A stretch of DNA of 17,407 nucleotides from the NCBI GenBank assembly GCA_004555865.1, contig SFJO01000030.1:1-17407 (forward strand), written 5' to 3'. Under the pieces are notes generated by a model that saw only the letters and a program-made list of their open reading frames with translations, was not told where the DNA came from and made no database searches. Positions 7,482-16,801 of this stretch are shown one piece after another. Every line of letters begins with the position of its first letter. Position 1 is the first letter of the stretch. This stretch comes from Oscillospiraceae bacterium. GTDB lineage: Bacteria; Bacillota; Clostridia; Oscillospirales; Ruminococcaceae. The translations under genes were made by a program, and so were the position numbers.

Positions 7482-9959
7482 TCACAGATACCGGCCCGTA
7501 ATGCTGCACGGTTTTTCCCGAATCTCCTGCGGTGTTCCGCTGGCAACGACCCGGCCGCCCGCTTCGCCGCCGCCCGGCCCCATGTCGATCACATAGTCGG
7601 CGTTGCGGATCACATCCAGGTCGTGCTCGATGACCACCACGGTGGCTCCGTGGTCCAAAAGCGCCTGAAACACCCCAAGCAGCACCTGCACATCCAGCGG
7701 GTGCAGGCCGATGGAGGGTTCGTCAAACACGAACACCGAATCCTCCTGGGTTTTCCCGATCTCGCTGGCCAACTTCAGGCGCTGGGCCTCGCCGCCGGAG
7801 AGGCTCGGCGTTTCCTCCCCCAGAGTGAGGTATCCAAGGCCCAGCTGCTTCAAAATGCCCAATCTCTGGCGGACAGTTTTCATATCCCGGCAAAACTCCA
7901 TGGCAGAATTCACGTCCATGTCCATCAATTCGGGCAGCGACGCGCTCTCCCCTGCCTTGTTGGTAAGCTTCACCTCATAGGCCGCCCTTGCGTAGCGGGA
8001 GCCGCGGCAATCCGGGCATGGAATGGTGACGTCCGGCAGGAACTGAACATCCAAATTTACAACGCCGGTTCCGTCACAGCCGGGGCAGCGCAGCGTGCCG
8101 GTGTTGTAGGAAAAATTGCTCGCCTTGTTGCTGTGTTCCTTCGCGGCCGGGGCCTTTGCATAGAGCTTCCGCAGCTCATCGTGGACCCCGGCATAGGTTG
8201 CGACTGTGGAGCGCACGTTGATCCCGATGGGGGTTGCGTCAATGAGCTTGACGTGCGCAATGCCTTCCGCCGCAACTGCACGGATGTGCGCCGGCAGTAC
8301 CCCGCCGCCAATGTGTGCTTCCAGCGCCGGAACCAGGCTCTCCAGCACCATGGTGGTTTTGCCGGAGCCGGACACCCCGGTGACCACCGTAAGCCGCCCC
8401 TTGGGCAGGTCAATTTCCAGCGGCTTTACGGTGTGGATCTGCGCCGTTGATAGGTGAATGCACCCCTTTGCAAACAGTTCCGTTTTGGCGGTGCGGGGGC
8501 GCAGCATGGTTTCGGCCTTGCCGGAGAGGAACGGCCCGATCTGGGAGACTGGATTCGCTTCAACCGAGGAAACCGTTCCCTGTGCAATCACATGTCCGCC
8601 CTTTGCACCGGCTTCCGGCCCCATCTCCACGATCCAGTCCGCTTCCTTCAGAATCTGCGTGTCGTGGTCCACCAGAATCACCGAGTTGCCGTCGGCAACC
8701 AGATCGTGCATCACGCCGGTCAGCCCCACAATGTTGGAGGGGTGCAGGCCGATGGACGGCTCATCCAGCACATAGAGAACCCCAGTGGTGCGGTTGCGGA
8801 CGGCGCGGGCAAGCTGCATCCGCTGCCGCTCGCCGGTGGAAAGCGTGGCGGTCGCGCGGTCCAGCGTCAGGTAGCCCAGCCCCAGATCCATCAGCCGCTT
8901 GGCGGTGCTCTCAAACGCGCCGCAGATGCTCTGCGCCATCGGGCGCATTTCTTCCGGAAGGCTGTCGGGCACACCCTGCACCCACTTCACCAGTGCGGAA
9001 AGGGTCATGGCGCAGACCTCATCCAAGGAGATTCCCCGCAGCTTTGGGGTGCGGGCCGCCGCCGAAAGGCGCGTGCCATGGCAATCCGGGCAGAGGTCTT
9101 CCTTCAGGAATTTCTCCACCCGCTTCATGCCCTTTTCGTCCTTGACCTTCGCCAGCGCATTCTCCACCGTGTAAACCGCATTGAAATAGGTAAAGTCCAG
9201 CTCTCCCGCCTGGTTGGATCTTTTGGCTTTGTAAAGAATGTGCTTTTTAACCGCCGGCCCGTGGTAGACGATCTCTTTCTCCGCGTCGGTCAGGTCGCGG
9301 AAGGGCACATCGGTGCGCACTCCCATGGCGCGGCACACGTCGGTCATCAAGGTCCACATCAGGCTGTTCCACGGTGCAACGGCCCCTTTGTCGATGGTGA
9401 GGGAGTCATCCGGCACCAGGCTTTCCATGTTCACAGTGCGCACGCTGCCCGTGCCGCCGCACGTCCGGCAGGCCCCCTGGGAGTTAAAGGCCAGTTCCTC
9501 GGCCGACGGTGCATAAAAGCGCGCTCCGCACTCGGGGCAAACCAGTTCTTTCCCCGCAGCCACCGCCAGGGTCGGCGGAAGATAATGCCCGTTCGGGCAG
9601 CGGTGGCTGGCAAGGCGCGAGTACATCAGCCGCAGGCTGTTCAGCAGCTCGGTTCCGGTGCCGAAGGTGCTTCGGATGCCCGGAACCCCGGGGCGCTGAT
9701 GCAGCGCCAATGCCGCAGGCACATACAGTACCTCGTCCACACTGGCCTTCGCAGCCTGGGTCATACGGCGTCGGGTGTAGGTAGAAAGCGCCTCCAGATA
9801 GCGGCGGGAGCCCTCTGCATACAGCACCCCCAGCGCCAGCGAGGATTTGCCGGAGCCGGACACCCCCGCGATCCCCACGATTTTTCCGAGGGGAATGTCC
9901 ACGTCGATGTTTTTTAGGTTGTGGACCTTTGCCCCGCGGATCAACATTTTATCGATCAT
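7482..9959 (-). CDS. UvrA2-like ABC ATPase (short UvrA paralogue)
   Basis: The 825-residue protein has two UvrA-type ABC modules. Module 1 has Walker A GVSGSGKSS (32-40), signature LSTGER (373-378) and Walker B YVLDEPSIGLH (D399/E400). Module 2 has Walker A GVSGSGKTT (528-536), signature LSGGE (720-724) and Walker B FVFDEPSIGLH (D746/E747). Cysteine pairs CPEC (141-144) with CRTC (164-167), and CPGC (625-628) with CPDC (648-651), fit UvrA zinc modules; CPDC (290-293) is extra. Canonical UvrA is about 940 residues. The shortage lies in the first half, where the UvrB-binding domain sits, and LSTGER is what I recall of short UvrA paralogues. Such proteins are linked to drug tolerance or DNA-adduct sensing rather than core repair. 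The ATG is preceded by AGGA, with AAGGAG further out. The gene lies 142 nt after jetD on the same strand. Confidence 0.9.
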   Translation of the reverse strand: MIDKMLIRGAKVHNLKNIDVDIPLGKIVGIAGVSGSGKSSLALGVLYAEGSRRYLEALSTYTRRRMTQAAKASVDEVLYVPAALALHQRPGVPGIRSTFGTGTELLNSLRLMYSRLASHRCPNGHYLPPTLAVAAGKELVCPECGARFYAPSAEELAFNSQGACRTCGGTGSVRTVNMESLVPDDSLTIDKGAVAPWNSLMWTLMTDVCRAMGVRTDVPFRDLTDAEKEIVYHGPAVKKHILYKAKRSNQAGELDFTYFNAVYTVENALAKVKDEKGMKRVEKFLKEDLCPDCHGTRLSAAARTPKLRGISLDEVCAMTLSALVKWVQGVPDSLPEEMRPMAQSICGAFESTAKRLMDLGLGYLTLDRATATLSTGERQRMQLARAVRNRTTGVLYVLDEPSIGLHPSNIVGLTGVMHDLVADGNSVILVDHDTQILKEADWIVEMGPEAGAKGGHVIAQGTVSSVEANPVSQIGPFLSGKAETMLRPRTAKTELFAKGCIHLSTAQIHTVKPLEIDLPKGRLTVVTGVSGSGKTTMVLESLVPALEAHIGGGVLPAHIRAVAAEGIAHVKLIDATPIGINVRSTVATYAGVHDELRKLYAKAPAAKEHSNKASNFSYNTGTLRCPGCDGTGVVNLDVQFLPDVTIPCPDCRGSRYARAAYEVKLTNKAGESASLPELMDMDVNSAMEFCRDMKTVRQRLGILKQLGLGYLTLGEETPSLSGGEAQRLKLASEIGKTQEDSVFVFDEPSIGLHPLDVQVLLGVFQALLDHGATVVVIEHDLDVIRNADYVIDMGPGGGEAGGRVVASGTPQEIREKPCSITGRYL

Positions 9960-10101
9960 TGATTTTTCCTGGAACTCCTTGTGTTTGTGGCTCAGAGTGC
10001 GATTTTATGCCCGAGCCGCAGCAAATTGCTTCTCAGTTCACGAAGGTTGGCTCTTTGCCACCGTTGGAATTTCACCGTTTCGGAATGGCTCTGCCTCCCG
10101 C

Positions 10102-11340
10102 TTATGCATTCAAGAAGGCTTCCTGCTCGATCGTGACACCGTATGTCAGAATCCGCTCAATCGCATCCTGAAACAGCGGATACTTCCCTTCCGCCGCCTC
10201 CTTTTTCAGGGCAGCCAAATACTCGTCGGAGCGTTCAAGCCCGTGCTCACGGAAGGAATCCACACATTCGCCGGACATACGCATGGGCATCAACGTGGGA
10301 ACCAGCTCCCGCAAATGGCGGAACATCCGAAATCCGCCGAGGTCGATGTCCGCCCAGAAGCGCATCTCCGCGGTTTCAGGTGCCGCATGGGCAAGCAGCG
10401 TGACCAGCCTTCGCTTTTGCGGGCTGAGGAACCCGCCGTGATAAATCACCAGCTCGTCCGGCTGCATTTCCGCCATCACATACGCATCGTAGTTGGTTTT
10501 GTTCTCAATAAAAGTGATGCACCCGATGCCGGTCAGATCAATTGCCGTAATGAAATCGACCAGCGTCCCGGGCAGCGCCAAACCATAGGGTGCAGCGCCA
10601 ATGCAAATGCTCCCACGGTTTGTCAAAACCGTACAATTTCCGGCCAGTTCATACAGTTCCGGGCGCGCGTAAATTCCAAGAAACGCCAATTGTTCCTTTA
10701 CGCCCAGCTCCTGTTCATTGCAGGCAAACGCCAACTCCGCATCGTATTCCCGTGCAATTTTCAAGAACAAATCGCACACATTGCGCTCAAAGAATTTCGT
10801 ATCTGAATAGCATCGGCTGCTGAATGCACGCATGGTTATACCGCCGGGCAGCGCAGAGTACTCGCGGAACGCGCGAAGCAGCGCCTGCAAACTTGCCGCA
10901 TCCTTCCTGCAAAAAGCAGGGATTTTCCACCGCTCGGCGGCAGCCTTACAGACGTCTTCCTTCCAGGCCGCGATCCAGGAAACGTCAACGCCTTCCAGTT
11001 CGCCATTCACCATATCCGCAACCTGTTTTGCTCTCACGCCGGGATGCACCCGTTCGGCCGCCGCATAGCACGGCATAACCTGCTCCAGGCGCAGAATGAC
11101 GGTTGAAAGGACGGGCCAGCCTTTTACCCACTCCAACCACACCAGCTGCTGCGCTTCCAGCGCTCTGGCCGCCTCGTTGTAGGCATCTCGGATGTCCGCG
11201 TTCTGATAAACGTACTCCGGCAGTTCGTTCTTTCCCACCCGCAGCATAACCCGCCGGGTGGATGCCCCCGGCTCATGAAGGTGCCTGCTTTTTTCGTATT
11301 TGTCCAAAAGGCGGTTCAGAATCGTGCGCTGTTCGGTCAT
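10102..11340 (-). CDS. jetD: Wadjet subunit JetD, Toprim-type nuclease
   Basis: This 412-residue protein matches the JetD layout: an N-terminal region (DUF3322-like) and a C-terminal DUF2220/Toprim domain. The Toprim acidic residues are visible as E279 in TFIENKTNYDAYV (277-289) and D331/D333 in FWADIDLGGFRMF (328-340), with HGGF at 301-304 between them. JetD is known to cleave the circular DNA that the JetABC motor has fully extruded, disabling small plasmids. The start at 11340 overlaps the jetC stop as ATGA, with AAGGAGA 7 nt upstream, so translation is coupled. All catalytic acids I can check are intact. It is the last gene of the jet operon; only the uvrA-like gene follows. Confidence 0.93.
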   Translation of the reverse strand: MTEQRTILNRLLDKYEKSRHLHEPGASTRRVMLRVGKNELPEYVYQNADIRDAYNEAARALEAQQLVWLEWVKGWPVLSTVILRLEQVMPCYAAAERVHPGVRAKQVADMVNGELEGVDVSWIAAWKEDVCKAAAERWKIPAFCRKDAASLQALLRAFREYSALPGGITMRAFSSRCYSDTKFFERNVCDLFLKIAREYDAELAFACNEQELGVKEQLAFLGIYARPELYELAGNCTVLTNRGSICIGAAPYGLALPGTLVDFITAIDLTGIGCITFIENKTNYDAYVMAEMQPDELVIYHGGFLSPQKRRLVTLLAHAAPETAEMRFWADIDLGGFRMFRHLRELVPTLMPMRMSGECVDSFREHGLERSDEYLAALKKEAAEGKYPLFQDAIERILTYGVTIEQEAFLNA

Positions 11341-14300
11341 TGGGCAATCTCCTTGCCAAAGGTCAGAATATGCATTTGGTACTTGTCCTTGTTCACCAGC
11401 AACGTGCAATCGGCAATGGGCATAATGTCCGCAACCTTGTCGGGCGGTGTGCAGATGATGGCCTGCAGTCCCATTTTTCGCAGCAGGCGGACGCTCTCGA
11501 CAATGCGCTCGCTGTCCATCTTATTAAACGCCTCGTCAAACACGACCAGCCGCACCGTATTGCCAAAAACGGAGGTATCGTTTACGCGGTAAAGCTGCGC
11601 AAAGGACGCCAAAACCGCAATGTAGAACGGCGTCTGTGTTTCGCCGCCGGATTTGGTGTTCAGCGTCTGCGAGAGCAGTTGTTTTGTCCCATTCTGGTCG
11701 GTCGTTTCCAAATCAAACTTCAGATAGGTTCGGAAGTCTGTATAGCGCTGGATGTTTTCCTGCAATTCGCTCTGCTTGCGGGCATTCAGCTGCTCATCGT
11801 CGGCCATGGTAATTTGGCTGAACAGCTTCTCGATCAGCTGCCCGTATTTGTTCTGGAACGGCAGCGCGAACAAACCCACGTCGCCTTCCATAAGTTCCGG
11901 GGCCATGATCATATCGTAATATTCCGCGTAATCCGGATTGCGCTCCACACGGAACTGGTAGCGGTCCGTTCCAAATTGTGCATGGCGCAGGGCGCGGTTC
12001 AGATTTTTTACTTGGTTCTGCACCTGATCAATGCTCGATTTCAGCTTGGCCAGAAAATCATTCTGGAACTGCTCCAGGGCGCTCTCCTGCGCCGTTTTGA
12101 TCTTTTCGTGGTACTGCGGCAGCTCGCTTTCTTCTAAGCGCCGCTGCTCAGCCGCATACTCCTCGTTGTCCATCGCTTCAATGCGGAACGCGTAGAACTT
12201 AAACCGATCGGCATACTCTCTGCGCGCGGCGAAGAGTTTGTCCTTTGCGGCGTCCTGTTCCTGTGCGCTTTGCTCCACAATGCTGCTGAATTTTTTGAAA
12301 ACAGCCTCCGCGCGCTTCAGGCGGTCAAATTCCTGCTGATATTGGGGAATGCCCACGTTTTCCTGGTATTCACAGGGGAACTCTTCCGCCAGGCGATCCT
12401 GCATCGCCTTCAGCCGCCGATGCTGCTCCGGCAGCAGCTCATCATCAAGCTGCCGAATCCGTTCCTTGAACTGGCCGACCTGTGTGTTTTGGCCATCCTT
12501 TTCGCGGTTCAGCTTCAGATTCTCATCGCTGAGGGCCTTGATGGCAGCTTGCTGTTCTTCCAACCACTGGAAATCCGTTTTGGAGAGCTGCGCATCCACC
12601 TTGGCAATCTCGCCTGCAATCTCTGCACAGCGCCGATGGGCCGCCTGCTTTTCCGCAATCGTGTTCTGCACGAAGAACTGCGTAAACAACGGTTCTTTTT
12701 CCGGTTCAAGAAGCTGCCGGATGGGCTTCCAATGGTGCAGTTCCACTTCAATCTGCTTCCGTTCTTCTTCCAACCGGGAAATTCTCAGGCTTACGGCGTA
12801 GTGACCAATAAACGCGTTCTCCATCCGGTCGCGCTGCATGGAACGCGCCACATAGCCCTGGTAGAGCATACCGTCTTCCGTAATGGCCGTTTTGAAATTG
12901 CGCAGCTGCTCAACCGTTTCGCAGCAGACAACACGGCCCAGCAAGTAATCCATGTAGCTGCGCGCCAACTGGTTTTCTGTATTCACTTTCTTCGCAAGGC
13001 TGTCGTCACGCGGGCGGATCGTTTCCCGTTCGCGGAGCTTCCCCACGTCTACGAGGCCGAACGACATAGGGCCGAACTCTTTTTTGAACCGATTGAAAAT
13101 TGACAGTGCCTGCTTGTAATACGCTGGGTCCACCAAAAGATAAAATTTCTGCGTGTGCAGGTATCCCTCCACCGCGCCGCGCCAATGTTCATCGGCAACT
13201 TCCAGCACATCCGCCAAAATGTCGATGGCCACCGGGCAGCCCACCTGGCGCTCCAGCTCATCGGCCAATCTCTTTTTTAATTGCAGCAAACCTCTCGGGT
13301 AATCTTTAATGTTCTTTCGCAGGTTTGCGAGGGCCGCATTCTTCTGATCCCGCTGTTCGTTCCATTCCGCCAGTCGGTCATCCAGTTTGTGCTGAGCGTT
13401 TCGGAGTACTCCCGAAAACGCAGCGACCGCCCGCTGGGCGTTTTCAAACGATTCCAGCGGATGAGAAAACAGCGCGCCATTTTCGGGTGCAAGGAACGCA
13501 CAGGCATCCAGAACGCCACGGGCCGCTTTCTGCACAGGCAAAAGCGTTTCTTCCGCCTCCTGTTCGAGGATCTTGCCGCACAGGCTTTTCAGGCGAAGCA
13601 CTTCCGCTTGAACCTGCTGCGCCAGGGCCTGCAGCCCCTGGTTCAGCCGGTTCTGTTCCTCCAGCAGCGCCTGCCTGCGGCTGTCCAGCTTCTCCTTCTC
13701 CTGCGACAGGCGGCTCTGGTCACAAATCACCTCGAGCTTGCGTCTGCGGTCATCGTTCTGCGCAATCTGGTTTGAGATTTCCCGGATTCGTTTCTCGGTT
13801 GCCGTTAATGTTTCAGTGCAATCCCGCTTTTCCAGTTCGAGCTGGTGAAGCTTCGACTGCAGCATCTCCTTTTGAGACCACTGCATCAAAAAATTCTGGA
13901 CTCTCCAGCGTTCGATTGCCTGATTCATTGCGCGATATAGGCCGCTGATTTTTTTCAAAGCGGCCAGTTTCTCCTCCAGGCGCTGCGCGAACACCTCCTG
14001 GCTCTTATAATCCCGGATGTTCTGCTGCATGGCTTCAATATCCGGCTTGTCCGGCGTGTCGCAGATGTTCTCGGTAATGAACTTCTGAATGTCCACGATT
14101 GGCCGGAACGAAACCGCCTTTTTCAGCATTCGGAGAACCTGTTCGTTGTGAACATTCCAGCGGGAGAGCATATTCCGGCGATATTCCCTCTGTGTATCGT
14201 AGATTTCGGCCCGGGCGTAGTTCTGCTTCAAAAAGAAGCGCAGTGCAGGGATCTCCATGGCCTCACCATTTTCGATGAAGCAATTTTCCGGCAGCGTACC

Positions 14301-14684
14301 CATATAAATAAAGAAGCGTTCCTGCCGGCTGCCGTCGCTGCGGCAATCAAAAACGACGCCGGTGACAAAACTGGTGCCTTCCGCCTCATCCTGAAATTCG
14401 CACGCAATGTAGCTGGAAAAGTCCTTTCCCCGGCGGGAGTACGGGTTGTTTTCGTCCATATCGGCCCGCAAGTATCCGTCCAGCGTGCGCTGAGATTTCT
14501 CATTGGCCGCTTGATTGAAGTTGCGGGAGTTCGTTTCGCCCAACAGCACAATTTGAAGTGCATCGATCACCGTTGATTTTCCTGCGCCGTTCTTTCCGGT
14601 CAAAAAGTTCACGTCGCCCACTTCGATGAGCTCCTTGCTGAAATACAGCCAGTTAATCAACAGAATCTTCTTCAGCTTCTTCAT
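11337..14684 (-). CDS. jetC: Wadjet subunit JetC, SMC-like ATPase
   Basis: The 1115-residue protein has SMC/MukB-type architecture. The N-terminal head has Walker A TGKNGAGKST (29-38). Long coiled-coil arms run over about 235-470 and 635-960, around a hinge-like globular part (about 475-625). The C-terminal head has the ABC signature KSGGE (1011-1015) and Walker B LVVFDEAFNKMD (D1050/E1051). JetC dimers with JetA and JetB form a DNA loop-extruding motor that senses small circular DNA. The ATG at 14684 has AAAGGAGG 6 nt upstream and the core ATPase fold begins at once; an in-frame ATG 36 nt further upstream lacks such a site. The gene overlaps the end of jetB by 32 nt. The presence of jetA, jetB and jetD distinguishes it from SMC, SbcC/Rad50 and Lamassu ATPases. 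Confidence 0.94.
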   Translation of the reverse strand: MKKLKKILLINWLYFSKELIEVGDVNFLTGKNGAGKSTVIDALQIVLLGETNSRNFNQAANEKSQRTLDGYLRADMDENNPYSRRGKDFSSYIACEFQDEAEGTSFVTGVVFDCRSDGSRQERFFIYMGTLPENCFIENGEAMEIPALRFFLKQNYARAEIYDTQREYRRNMLSRWNVHNEQVLRMLKKAVSFRPIVDIQKFITENICDTPDKPDIEAMQQNIRDYKSQEVFAQRLEEKLAALKKISGLYRAMNQAIERWRVQNFLMQWSQKEMLQSKLHQLELEKRDCTETLTATEKRIREISNQIAQNDDRRRKLEVICDQSRLSQEKEKLDSRRQALLEEQNRLNQGLQALAQQVQAEVLRLKSLCGKILEQEAEETLLPVQKAARGVLDACAFLAPENGALFSHPLESFENAQRAVAAFSGVLRNAQHKLDDRLAEWNEQRDQKNAALANLRKNIKDYPRGLLQLKKRLADELERQVGCPVAIDILADVLEVADEHWRGAVEGYLHTQKFYLLVDPAYYKQALSIFNRFKKEFGPMSFGLVDVGKLRERETIRPRDDSLAKKVNTENQLARSYMDYLLGRVVCCETVEQLRNFKTAITEDGMLYQGYVARSMQRDRMENAFIGHYAVSLRISRLEEERKQIEVELHHWKPIRQLLEPEKEPLFTQFFVQNTIAEKQAAHRRCAEIAGEIAKVDAQLSKTDFQWLEEQQAAIKALSDENLKLNREKDGQNTQVGQFKERIRQLDDELLPEQHRRLKAMQDRLAEEFPCEYQENVGIPQYQQEFDRLKRAEAVFKKFSSIVEQSAQEQDAAKDKLFAARREYADRFKFYAFRIEAMDNEEYAAEQRRLEESELPQYHEKIKTAQESALEQFQNDFLAKLKSSIDQVQNQVKNLNRALRHAQFGTDRYQFRVERNPDYAEYYDMIMAPELMEGDVGLFALPFQNKYGQLIEKLFSQITMADDEQLNARKQSELQENIQRYTDFRTYLKFDLETTDQNGTKQLLSQTLNTKSGGETQTPFYIAVLASFAQLYRVNDTSVFGNTVRLVVFDEAFNKMDSERIVESVRLLRKMGLQAIICTPPDKVADIMPIADCTLLVNKDKYQMHILTFGKEIAQ

Positions 14685-15282
14685 CAGCGTCCTCCTTTCC
14701 CAGTACGGATACAACGGCATTCAGCTTCTCGCCGGATACGGCGGTCAGAATCGTCGGCAGAATCACAAATTTGCAGCTGCCCTGATTGAACTTTCCGTCC
14801 ACGCGCTGAATGATGGCATGGTTTTCCAGCAGGGTCAGCGCCCGCTTCACTTCCTCCATATTGGGCTTTGCCGGCAAAATTGCATAGTCCGTCACGACCT
14901 TTTCCAGCACATCACGCACCGTGCAGAAGGCATCCTGCTCCAAGCCAAGCTGGTCCTGATTGTCTTCATAGATCATGCGCAGGGCAAGCAGAATGGCGGT
15001 TTCTTTCTTGCTCAGGTTGCAGCGGTTTGCCTCATCGGTGTTGATGACATAGAAGTAGCCATTGAGTGGATCGTTGTGCAGTTCCCAATCCAGAAGGCCA
15101 AGATACTCCTGCACGGCCTCATAATGCAGCGACAGAAAGGTATAGTCCGGGTTGTTCACCCGCCCTTTTCCGGGGCGATACAGGGTTCGCGGCACATAGG
15201 TTCGGCTGAGCAGCTGGTTGCATACCAGCTTGAATTGCTCCAGCTCCTTCGACGTTGCCTGCTGAATAAAATCAAAATTCAT
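14653..15282 (-). CDS. jetB: Wadjet subunit JetB (DUF4194, MukE-like)
   Basis: The 209-residue protein has the size and position of JetB, the DUF4194/MukE-like subunit that bridges the JetC heads and JetA. Two winged-helix-like parts are suggested: around 50-110, with LSKKETAILLALRMIYEDNQ at 90-109, and around 120-180. The final 13 residues (197-209) are strongly acidic (EDADEEAEEDSVD). The start overlaps the jetA stop as ATGA, with AAAGGAG 8 nt upstream. The acidic tail is encoded where the jetC ribosome site and start codon lie, so both sequences are under joint constraint. The assignment rests on order, size and neighbouring partners more than on a single motif. Confidence 0.88.
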   Translation of the reverse strand: MNFDFIQQATSKELEQFKLVCNQLLSRTYVPRTLYRPGKGRVNNPDYTFLSLHYEAVQEYLGLLDWELHNDPLNGYFYVINTDEANRCNLSKKETAILLALRMIYEDNQDQLGLEQDAFCTVRDVLEKVVTDYAILPAKPNMEEVKRALTLLENHAIIQRVDGKFNQGSCKFVILPTILTAVSGEKLNAVVSVLGKEDADEEAEEDSVD

Positions 15283-16676
15283 CTCTTCTTCTCCTTTCGG
15301 CGAATCTGCATCTGGGGGATGGAGTAGCCATATTCGCTGAAGGTGCCTTCCAACTCCTTGATTTGATACTGGGCAGAGGGGTCCTGGCTTGTCAGCACCG
15401 CCAACAAGCTCATGATGTAGGCTTTGTCATCCTGAATTTCCAAATCTTTGAACTCGCGAATCTCTGCATCGCCCAGCCATCCGCGCACATACGCCGCAAT
15501 GGCCGCGCGGCCGTATTCCGAGCGCAGCAGCTTCCCGGCTTGGGCGATCGCATCGGCATCCGGATTTGGTTCCTGTATCAGAACGGGAGCGGCTTTGGTG
15601 CGTTTCCCGGGGCGTTTCCGGAACCACAGGCTCTTTTCGGAGAGGAACGACTGTTCGTAAAGCTGAAATGCGGGCTGCATCTGGTCTACCAGATCGCCCG
15701 CACGGCGATTTCGCGACAATGCGGTAAGCAAAACATTCAGGTTTCCGCGAACGTTTTGGTCCCGGTTCATCAGGTTTTCCACTTTTTGGGTTGCGGCCCT
15801 TGTGCAGCGGCGAACCTGTGTGTCAATCTCGTCCAGGTAGTCGTGCTCCAGGTTGTCGTATCGCTCATCCACCCAGAAAATTTTCTGCAGCAGATCCGAA
15901 CGGCAGTTCTCCACGGTATCCCCACGCTTATCCTGCAATGCCGCGTTGGCCATGGCAAGCAGCAGAGCGTCGTCCTCCGCCCAGTTTTTCAGGACGGATT
16001 GAATCGGCACGCGGTATTTGGGGACAGAGTCCTTAATTTTCAAAGGGCGGATGTATGCTTCGATCACCTTCTGCCCCAAATCGTCAAAATGGGAGGCCAG
16101 CACCTGATTGACGGCCTGCATGTCGCTCTGCATCCGGAAATAGCGCTTCACATTGTGATACACCATCTGCAGCAGCTTGATCAGCTCGCTTGTGTTCTCA
16201 TAAGCACTGTAAACGGCAGCCATTTTTTCATAGACGTTTCCGCCCTCATTCGCCACCTTCAGCGAGGAATAGGTGTTGAACACATACGAATACCCCCGCA
16301 CGGGGCTGTCATCCCGAAGCTGGTGAAACAGCTCCAACAGGCGGCTGCTGTAACCGGGAACGGTGATGTACTCCTCGAAATCATCTCCCCGTTCTTTTTC
16401 AAACCAGCCCTTGGAACAGAGCTTGCGGATCAAAAAGCGGGCCCGACCGGAGATGTCCCGCAGTTCCTCCTCGTCAATGTCCTCGCCTTCGAAGGTCGCA
16501 TCCGCCAGCTGCTCCTCCAACTTGCTGCGCAGCATGGAATAAAATACGTCCTCGCGTATTTTCAGGTTGTCTCGATATGCGCTGTATAGTACGTCCAGTG
16601 CGTCTGCATAGAGCACACGGTTCGGTGAGGCCAGAGGTGAAAAAAGTTCACTCGGTATCACGTCAAAGAATTTCAT
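15279..16676 (-). CDS. jetA: Wadjet subunit JetA (kleisin-like)
   Basis: The 465-residue protein opens the operon. The N-terminal third contains winged-helix features (about 20-115), such as RARFLIRKLCSKGWFEKER (78-96) followed by EYITVPGYSSRLLELF. A long helical middle follows (about 140-350), as in the MukF-like JetA subunit of Wadjet. The MKFFDVIPSELFSPL start is what I recall of the JetA family used to define type I-like systems (formerly DUF5716), as opposed to the DUF3375 proteins of other types. The ATG at 16676 has a perfect AGGAGG 7 nt upstream; the open frame further upstream lies in the leader. JetA links the JetC heads as kleisin. Type assignment is inference and needs a profile search. 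Confidence 0.88.
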   Translation of the reverse strand: MKFFDVIPSELFSPLASPNRVLYADALDVLYSAYRDNLKIREDVFYSMLRSKLEEQLADATFEGEDIDEEELRDISGRARFLIRKLCSKGWFEKERGDDFEEYITVPGYSSRLLELFHQLRDDSPVRGYSYVFNTYSSLKVANEGGNVYEKMAAVYSAYENTSELIKLLQMVYHNVKRYFRMQSDMQAVNQVLASHFDDLGQKVIEAYIRPLKIKDSVPKYRVPIQSVLKNWAEDDALLLAMANAALQDKRGDTVENCRSDLLQKIFWVDERYDNLEHDYLDEIDTQVRRCTRAATQKVENLMNRDQNVRGNLNVLLTALSRNRRAGDLVDQMQPAFQLYEQSFLSEKSLWFRKRPGKRTKAAPVLIQEPNPDADAIAQAGKLLRSEYGRAAIAAYVRGWLGDAEIREFKDLEIQDDKAYIMSLLAVLTSQDPSAQYQIKELEGTFSEYGYSIPQMQIRRKEKKR

Positions 16677-16801
16677 GAAACTTCCTCCTACAGGAGATAA
16701 CGATAATGGGGCACTTGATCCGGACTCCGGGCGGGCATTGACGCCGGCAGACGACCGAATGGACGTGGGGTGCATTGTTCCCCCAACCAGCTTATTGTTT
16801 T

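Noticed and set aside
8454..9917. 487-residue frame antisense to the uvrA-like gene
   Set aside because: The opposite strand carries two complete ABC modules and zinc motifs; the antisense product resembles nothing.
7482..9959. Canonical repair UvrA
   Set aside because: It is about 115 residues short, has the LSTGER variant signature in module 1, and no uvrB or uvrC lies nearby.
11337..14684. JetC as a housekeeping SMC, MukB or a Lamassu/Rad50-type ATPase
   Set aside because: The directly overlapping JetB- and JetD-type genes and JetA at the head of the operon fit Wadjet only.
15363..16589. 408-residue frame antisense to jetA
   Set aside because: The jetA frame has a perfect ribosome site and operon overlaps; this frame has neither.
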